Assembly (NCBI GenBank): GCA_025201375.1
Contig: JAIWZP010000036.1
Location: forward strand, 62,001 to 126,000
Source of the DNA: Gongronella butleri
Lineage: Eukaryota > Mucoromycota > Mucoromycetes > Mucorales > Cunninghamellaceae
DNA length: 64,000 nt
Direction: 5' to 3'
This document shows positions 57,306 to 64,000 of the stretch, in pieces (the first letter of the stretch is position 1; each line of letters opens with the position of its first letter). A program made the position numbers and the translations under genes. The notes beneath the pieces are model-generated. The model did not search any database. It saw only the letters and a program-made list of their open reading frames with translations, and was not told the origin of the DNA.

Positions 57306-57481
57306 ACGTACAAGATGGAATGTGGGCGTTTGGAAAGGTAGATGGAAAGATGGGCGTTTAGAAAGGTCTATGGAAGCGCGAGGAGCGTCATCTAGATCAG
57401 AGATGGCGCAGCGAGCGCGTAATAAAAAAAATAAAATAGAGTGATCTGCAATTCTGTGCTGCGGATCTGGGGGACCTAACA
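57306..57481 (-). repeat. truncated LTR of element A family
   Basis: 176 bp identical or nearly so to the outer end of the element A LTR (from ACGTACAAGATGG to the terminal CTAACA). The rest of the LTR is missing on the left. It is followed by AGCGC, the same five bases that follow the complete LTR at 53840. Confidence 0.85.
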
Positions 57482-59059
57482 AGCGCGGCATCCAACAATA
57501 ATCGCAGCAGCAACGCGCGAGCGAGTGGGTCCAATCATATTTTGAACGACAAAAAAAAAGCATCATGATGGAATCAGTGGTGGTTCCAAACTTCCGATTA
57601 TTCCAACGCCTGATTTCGTTAAATTTAATTGCAGTAAATGGTGGTACTACTACTCTCTGTATGATAAAACGTATTGAAAATCGACAAAAAATGCTCCAAT
57701 CGCGATTTTTTCGATTTCAAGTGGTGATGCGCACTTCGTGCGTACTTCTTCATTCTCTATTGCAACTTGTCTACTTGCTTATGACATTTGTACGTATCGT
57801 TGGAACGAAAGTGGTGCGTGCGCTCGATCGGCAATCTCAGCAGCCACTGCGTGGTGCTCAAGCCTCAAGCGACTTTGCGAACTCATCACATCATGGATCG
57901 TCAATCACCAAAAAATTTTGGCACTTTTTTGTTGTTGGCTACTGGTATTTCAAGCTAAGCATGTACAGTATTTTTGTCAACTTCTTCTTCTTCGATGATG
58001 ATGGCGATGAAAAAACTTGCACCGTTCGGAACATGAGACGACGAGCTCGTTCGCCCTTTCTGGATCGCTTGTCTGCCCGACGACGGAGGATAAGATCTGT
58101 AAATAAACTATCATAGCTATTGTAATAGTAGCTACTGTAAAAGTGGACAGTAAATTTCGTGCAATCCAAAAACTGCCATTTTGGGAAGGATTTAAACATG
58201 AATTGGTGAAAAAATAGTTTTATGAAGATAACCAAAGCAGGCACGTTTTTTCAATCGATCGGCGTTCATGCATCGCTCTTTGGTCAATTTTTTTAATTTG
58301 AGCTAGAGGGATTCCGCCATTTTGTGTGCCAAAAGCAAATTGTCAGAGTTCCCTCTTTGGGATGCATTGATCATTCGGAGTTCGAAATTTCCCAAATTTG
58401 GCATGTTCTGAGATTGAAATGTGTGACCCCTGAGTGACCCCTGAATTTTTCATAAGTGGTCGTAGCGCTTTGGCGGGGTTTAAGCGTTTTTGTTGCAAAT
58501 TTTGCGGTGAACGCGATGCACCTGGTTTTGAATGGAATCGATCAAGCAGATGGCGAGATGGATGCAAAAGAGGGCAAATTGAAGGATTTTTGGAATTTGC
58601 AGGCTCAAAAAAAATCGGGCGGACACGCGCGAGCACTAGGCAGCAGTTCGTGCCGTGACGCAATTTTCGTCGGCGGGCAGGTAGGCTGTAAAAAAAATTC
58701 TGGAGGCACAACAGGCCATCAAGCAAAGTCCGAAAAAAACACGAATTGCTGTTTTCCAAGGGCAAATGTGAGCATTTCAGTGCAGTGTACATATGATACT
58801 GTAGCGCGCGCGCTGTTGCATATATTGAAGAAATATCGTACTGTACTGTAACAGCAAGCGTCATCAGATTCCGTCATTTGCGATTATCATACTGTAAAGT
58901 ATGCACGGATCATTCAAGCCCTTTCATTGTGGTGTAGAATGTGAATAACAAACAACCCATCATGATTTACGCCAGACATGTCATTTGTCATGGCAAAGTT
59001 TTATTGTTACAAAGGGTGATAAAATTACAGAAATCAATACAAGACAGGATCCGGATCAT
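57482..59059. other. 1.6-kb gene-free flank of the repeat island, with TACTGTA motifs
   Basis: A 183-codon plus-strand open frame (57565-58116) has no family resemblance and an odd composition (basic end, aromatic run), so I do not call it a gene. TACTGTA/TACAGTA occurs at 57964, 58133, 58797, 58839, 58844 and 58889. The last part is the 3' flank of the SLC10A7-like gene. Confidence 0.5.
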
Positions 59060-60721
59060 TCATTCAGGGCCGGTTGTGCGACGACGCGTGGCGTAGCTTG
59101 GCAAGCTGATATTGTCCGCCGCATCGGCCTGTGAGCCGTCGAGTGTCATGTTGTCTTCTTCCTTGCCGTGCTGGATCCATTTCTTAAGGAAGGGCACTTG
59201 GAAATTGCCGAGGAAAAGCCTGGAGATGGGCAAAAAAAAAAAAAAAGGTGAAAATTGCGCTTTTTTTTTTTGGGCGGATCTTACTGTGAGATGTGATACA
59301 AGAGCAATGGCAGAGACAACACGCCAACGACGCCGGAGCTCGTGCTTGAATATAGCACGTTGATCAGGGGAATACCCATGGACACAGTCTTTGTTGCACC
59401 ACAATACTAACAAAATGGGTTGAGTACCGCATTTTTTCTTTGCCTTTTTTGCTGGCTAAACTTATTACCATGATGGCCACGGCATCCTCACGCGAGAAGC
59501 GCCACTTTTCCAGCCACGCAGGCTCGTCCCAGCGTGTAAAGGGCCAAGGCAGACGCGCCACCAGGATACAAAACGCGCAAGCAACGAGATACAGGCCAAT
59601 GTCGACAAAGATGATGGCGACAATGTCCACGGCAGAGAGTGAATAAAAGGCGCGCGTGGCGACACCGTCGCACACGACGGACCACACCATGATCAGGAGC
59701 GCAATGCTGTTGATGATGGAGAATTTGAGTTTTTGCGCCAACTTTTTGACAATGTCCGGGAAAAAATAACGGATGACCTGGCCCACGATCAGGGGGACCA
59801 GCACGGTCAGGCCCAGCTGGAACAGAATGTGCGTGTAGTCGGGCTTGCCGCGTGCGCTGCCAGGCGGGAACAAGACCGAATCGTCACCAAAGACTAATTA
59901 AGAAAAAAAAAAGTAAGACCGCGTGATCACGCCATCAAGGCACACTTACTGGTCATGAGGGCAGGCGAGATAAAGATGCCCAGGATATTACCAATCGCTG
60001 CATTGACGACAGCTGAGGATCAAAAAAAAAAAAATAAAAAAATAAGCGAACATGCGTGAATTTTTTCATCCCCAACACGCGGAATCAACTGATTTTTTTT
60101 ACCTGCACTGTCATTGCCGCCTGCGCTTCTGGTCATGACCGAGTTGGAGGACACGGTGGTGCTTGTGGAGAGAGCAATGATCCAGCCCTGATACACGATC
60201 GGATCAATGTTGGCGTGGACGGCAATGAAGAAGCGCACGATGCCATAAGCAAAGAAGGGCAGCACGATGAAATTGATGATTTGCACGGTGAGATGCAGGC
60301 GCCATCGGATGATGTTCTTTAGCATGACCTTGACGTCCAGGGCGAGGCCCGACAGCAAGAAAATGACGACGACGGCGCCCCATTTGACCGAGTATTGGGC
60401 TTGCACCGAGCCGTCGGTCTTGCCCACCTGCGGGAACGCCCACGCAAGGCCAAACATCAGGCCGAGGCCCAGCAAGAACCAATATTTGACAAACAGGCTC
60501 CAGGCCGTGCGCCGCACGCGCAAAAGTAAGCTTGGTTTGTCCAATTGCACCGTTGTCTTGTCGCTCGCCTCCGAGGGCAAGGACTCAGGCACGTCGCTGC
60601 GCAGCGACGGGGGCGACGTTGTCGAGTGCAGCGTGCTGGTCGGCGTGTCCGACCCTGACAGCCGGCAATTTTTCACGCTTTCCGTCTGCTGCACGGTGAT
60701 CTGCTGCGTCGTCGTGGACAT
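59060..60721 (-). CDS. SLC10A7/Rch1-like transporter (bile-acid:sodium symporter fold)
   Basis: Five exons; ATG at 60721 (MSTTTQQITVQQTESVKN), stop at 59060. After a disordered, Ser/Thr-rich N-terminus about ten hydrophobic segments follow: YWFLLGLGLMFGLAWAFPQV, WGAVVVIFLLSGLALDVKVM, LTVQIINFIVLPFFAYGIVR, GWIIALSTSTTVSSNSVMTR with the family SAGGNDSAAVVNAAIGN across an intron, LFQLGLTVLVPLIVGQVIRY, SVVCDGVATRAFYS, VFVDIGLYLVACAFCILVAR-like and YCGATKTVSMGIPLINVLYS. The SAGGN and CGATKTVSMGIPL signatures define SLC10A7/Rch1, a plasma-membrane negative regulator of cytosolic Ca2+ influx in yeasts. The C-terminus is charged and cytosolic. An alternative upstream exon (60840-60890, MSNNDAIGESQ) could extend the N-terminus. 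Confidence 0.9.
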
Positions 60722-61197
60722 AAGAAAAAGACGGGGCAAAGAAACTCACACACCGAGAGTGAGAAAAAAAAAGGGACAAAAAGAGAGAAAAAGCAGTAAA
60801 AGAGCGGCGGACCTGTGGCAAAATTGAAGTTTGCCTATTTTGCGATTCACCGATGGCATCATTGTTGCTCATTTTGGCATCCCGCCCTTTCTGTAAAAAA
60901 AAAAAAAAAAAACAGGTCATGGGCCATCGTTTACCCCTGAAAAAGTCGGTCCCTTGCATGATGAAACAAAGCAACAAAAAAAAAAATGAAAAAAGGAACC
61001 ATGACTTGTTTTATTCAGCAAATGGATTCATACTTTACAAAGAGGGGGAATGTGCGGAGGTAAGAGAAAGAAAGAGAGAGGGAGAAAGAGGAGAAAGAGA
61101 GAGTGAGATGCAGCAAAAAAGAGGCAACGAGAGGGAAAAGGGAAAAAAAAGTGGCATGTACATGAGAGTGGGATGAAAAAAAAGGGGAGGGGATGGA

Positions 61198-62577
61198 TCA
61201 CTGATCGTTTGGTGGAGGAGGAGGGTGGTTTTGAAGCTGTTGGTGGTTTTGTTGGACAATGCTATGGCGGTCGTGGAAAGGGTCGGAAGAGGTCGGAGAA
61301 TCGCCTGTTTTTGAGGGAATGGTGCCCTCTGAGCCCAATGTGCTTGACGCTGTTGAAAAGTCCATGCTCTTTTGCGTGGAAATGGCCATGACCGAGTGTC
61401 GCTGCGGCTGATGGACGGGGTCTGGGGAGGCCGGATCGCTGAGCTCGATGCGGTCCATGTGATGTGGCGCTTGTTGGCGGGAGGGCATGGTGTTTGACCG
61501 CGACAGCGTGGATTTGATGGAATTGTCGCGTGTGAGGATGGTGCGGACGGAGCCGCTGCGTTGCAGAGGTGTGGTGGGGCTGGACTGTTCGGCCTCGTTT
61601 TGGCGAATGGTATTGACGCGCATGATCTGGGGTCGTACACGCGTCAATTGGAACGCCTGGGCCGACCGCTGAGCCTGCTGCATCTGGCCGACATTTGTGA
61701 GCACGGCCGAGCCGCGCTGGCTCACACTGCTCACGCTGCTTCGGTCATCGTCATCGTCAATTTCGACGATTTCGGCCTTTGAGTCGCGCTGGTGCACAAT
61801 TGCTGGCGGATCCGGCAGCTGCGACGCCGTCGAGAAGCGCGCGTCAGGCTTGAACGTGGCTGGCTCCGCAGGAAACACTTGTTGGCTCAGTGACGACGGC
61901 ATGGGCGCCGCCGACATCCGGTATCCTGGTATGCCCGATACCATTTCTTGAATTTGCGTCTTTGAAAACGTTGTTGATGCCGTCGTATGCACGGATGGTA
62001 TAAACGAATGACCCTAAAACCGTCGCCAATAATAATAAAAAAAAAGGTGAGATGGATGTCCAAAAAAAAGGGCCAACTTTACTCTTTTTTTTTGTCTTAC
62101 AGATTTGTTAGTGCGTGCCATGAATGTGGGCAAGTTGCGCTTCTTGCCACGCTGATATCTGAAGAGGAAATAGATGGCGGTGATGAGCAGGATTGCGCCA
62201 CCCACAAGGCCACCCACGAGGCCGCCAATCATGGATGCGTCTGGGCCCTGGTTTCCGCTGCTGGCTGATGAGGATGGGATGCCCAGGACGCTGTTGCTGA
62301 TACAGGTGGACGACGGGCATACGCCGCAGGCGCGCATTGTGCCTAGCACACACGTCGTGCCATCCGAGCAAGAGGGCTCGCACACAACAGGGCAATTGCT
62401 CGGTGTGCAGCTCGATGTACCTGAAAAAAAAAATGAAACAAGCAAAAAATTGAATATGATACCCCTTGATATTTTTTTGACTGGTCCTCGTGGCAATGAA
62501 GCGCGCTTACTATTCGTCGGTGTCTGGCCATAGGCTTTGGCAGCCCAAAGGACAAGAGTCACAAGGCTGGCGCGCAT
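61198..62577 (-). CDS. Opy2-like single-pass membrane anchor protein
   Basis: Three exons; ATG at 62577. Signal peptide MRASLVTLVLWAAKAYGQTP, then an intron and a cysteine-rich extracellular domain (CTPSNCPVVCEPSCSDGTTC, CVLGTMRACGVCPSSTC; eight cysteines in the main block) that matches the N-terminal Opy2 domain. One membrane helix follows (MIGGLVGGLVGGAILLITAI), then basic YQRGKKR and a long disordered cytosolic tail with many Ser/Thr-Pro sites, ending PPPPPNDQ. In yeast Opy2 recruits Ste50 to the membrane in the HOG osmostress pathway. The tail is poorly conserved in the family, so the Ste50 link is inference. Confidence 0.85.
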
Positions 62578-63337
62578 AAGGCAAAGAAGAAGAAAAAAGA
62601 GTCTATATACACGTCAAAAAGGAAGGACAGGGAAAAAAAACACAAAAACAAGACGCGCAAGCAGCGATTGGGTAACGGCACTTTCAGCTTCAAGAAACTA
62701 AACGATAAAGAAAAAAAAATGAAAAAAAAGAGAGAAAAGAAAAGAAAGACCGTGCCAAAAAGGGCATCAGTCTAGATCGCGGGCAAATTGGCCACCCATG
62801 AAACGCTGGATCACAGCCAAGGTGACACAACACGTTGATGCCCTGGCGAAATTAAGGTTTGACGACGCGGCATCAAAAAGACCATCCTCCAAAATCGCTC
62901 CATTTGCTGTTGCCCAAACCAAATAGGGGGGCCCAGTCCGCCCAAAAATAATAACAAGGGAGGCCTGGATGGGCTTTTTTTTTACGTGACGACAAGTATA
63001 ATGGCTACGCGCCTCGTGTTAGAATGATTAAATAACAAAGCAGACAAGGGGGAAGGCGCCACAAGAAGATTGTTGCTCTCTCTCGTGCTTTTGGTTCTTT
63101 CTCCTTTGTTGTTGCCACATGTTGCACAGATTCAATGACAAAATTTATTTTTTTTATGGGCTGTTGGGGCAGTGCATCAGAAATTGAAGCTGCAATTGCT
63201 CATCGGACTCGGGTTGCTCCATTTTTTTCTTCTTTTTCATAAATCTCTATAACTTGTCTATCTTGCCCGCGGGCTGCATGCCAAAAAAAAACAATATAAT
63301 AAAAAAAATCCCCGTGGATTAGGTTTTTACGCCTCTT
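62578..63337. other. 0.76-kb intergenic region
   Basis: Upstream of the Opy2-like gene and downstream of the right-edge gene. It contains purine and T tracts; nothing else was seen. Confidence 0.5.
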
Positions 63338-64000
63338 TCATTGGGCCTGCATAATTTGACTTGCCTTTTCTTGCATTGACGCTGATCGTGCGACGGTGGA
63401 TTTTGTCGAGCGGCGCTGCAATGGATTCATGGATGTCCATGACATGGACAGACGCACATTGGCCGGCTGGTGCCAATGGGGACTGGGCACCGTGGTACTG
63501 CGACGCACGGCATGATTATTTTTGGAAGGCTTGCGGAACAAGAATTGCTTCAGAGCCTGTTTCATGCCATTGTCGCGCTCTTCATGCACAAGAAGCGACA
63601 CAGGCATCACAAGATCTTTTAAAAGAAAAACATAGCGCGTCAATGGCACGTTTTTCTTTGCACTCGACTCTTTTTTTTTTTTACCATTGGCAAGCATTTG
63701 CACGGTGTGATCATCCAATGCGCGTATGTGGCCTGTTTGCTGAATGTCGTCGAGGTGGTGTTGGATGTAGGTGACGAGGTCTGACTTTATGGCGTTGACG
63801 ATGGCGGTCAATTGCTTGCTTTTTTGAACACGGTGCCTGATCATCAAGTAGCGCACAAGGCCCCTATAGAGGCCAATGGCATTGTAGATGTTCAATTGGT
63901 CGTCGAGCGTGCAGCGCAGCAGATATTCGGTGAATGCAGAGGTATAGAGGACGCCATCAATGCACGACAGCAGGGTTGGGTATTGTGAGCAATAAAAATC
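63338..64000 (-). CDS. unrecognised protein, 5' part beyond the window
   Basis: At least two exons with an intron at about 63619-63685. The frame is open to the window edge (DFYCSQYPTLLSCIDGVLYT, then SAFTEYLLRCTLDDQLNIYN), so the true start lies outside. The sequence is helical: AIGLYRGLVRYLMIRHRVQK, LTAIVNAIKSDLVTYIQHHL. The second exon has PVSLLVHEERDNGMKQALKQ then a basic Ser/Arg-rich tail ending IMQAQ. The first helices loosely recall an RGS-like or other helical bundle, but I cannot assign a family. Confidence 0.6.
   Translation of the reverse strand, partial: DFYCSQYPTLLSCIDGVLYTSAFTEYLLRCTLDDQLNIYNAIGLYRGLVRYLMIRHRVQKSKQLTAIVNAIKSDLVTYIQHHLDDIQQTGHIRALDDHTVQMLANGKKKKESSAKKNVPLTRYVFLLKDLVMPVSLLVHEERDNGMKQALKQFLFRKPSKNNHAVRRSTTVPSPHWHQPANVRLSMSWTSMNPLQRRSTKSTVARSASMQEKASQIMQAQ

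Noticed and set aside
57565..58116. 183-codon plus-strand ORF right of the repeat island
   Set aside because: Odd composition, no family, no intron or promoter context; more likely a chance frame in repeat-derived DNA.

Overview
This looks like the nuclear genome of a fungus. The evidence is the set of fungal-type genes (an Opy2-like membrane anchor, EPL1 of NuA4, a Pom33/TMEM33 protein, an Rch1/SLC10A7 transporter, a LaeA-like methyltransferase), the many short GT-AG introns of roughly 50-110 bp, and Ty3/gypsy elements with a C-terminal chromodomain. A VWA8 orthologue and many introns fit an early-diverging lineage better than a yeast, but that is inference. No rRNA gene, intact tRNA gene or CRISPR array was seen.

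Layout: 1-12.1 kb is gene-dense: GCP2 (-, cut by the window edge), an unknown intronless gene (+), a WD40 protein (-), an EH-like polyQ protein (-), a TMEM135 homologue (-), an EI24/Lds-like membrane protein (+) and an F-box protein (-). A 3.3 kb gene-poor stretch follows, with one copy of an old dispersed repeat (about 13.93-14.66 kb). From 15.4 to 34.0 kb come mitochondrial bL35 (-), a coiled-coil/AT-hook protein (+), a methyltransferase (+), SHQ1 (-), an unknown nuclear-type protein (-), VWA8 (-, about 7.2 kb) and EPL1 (-). A second gene-poor stretch (34.0-37.45 kb) holds the second copy of the dispersed repeat. From 37.45 to 43.25 kb are an M1 aminopeptidase (+), a POM33/TMEM33 protein (-) and a C2H2 zinc-finger protein (-).

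From 43.3 to 59 kb the window is a repeat island. A full-length LTR retrotransposon (element A, 46164-53840, minus strand, 487-bp LTRs) is nested in a damaged second one (element B, plus strand, pol remnant 53841-56434, 3' LTR from 56550). AT-rich DNA on both sides is crowded with the heptamer TACTGTA/TACAGTA. Element A carries an extra 198-codon ORF whose start codon lies inside the 5' LTR. After the island come SLC10A7/Rch1 (-), an Opy2-like protein (-) and a partial unknown gene at the right edge (-).

The host genes are mostly housekeeping functions (microtubule nucleation, H/ACA snoRNP assembly, histone acetylation, nuclear envelope, Ca2+/osmostress signalling, mitochondrial translation) and do not form a cluster with one shared job. 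The most unusual material is the repeat island, the dispersed repeat pair, the intron architecture, and a methyltransferase gene with a 13-nt microexon and a predicted N-myristoylation signal. Exon borders were read by eye from splice motifs and protein continuity, so CDS entries span the whole coding gene including introns.
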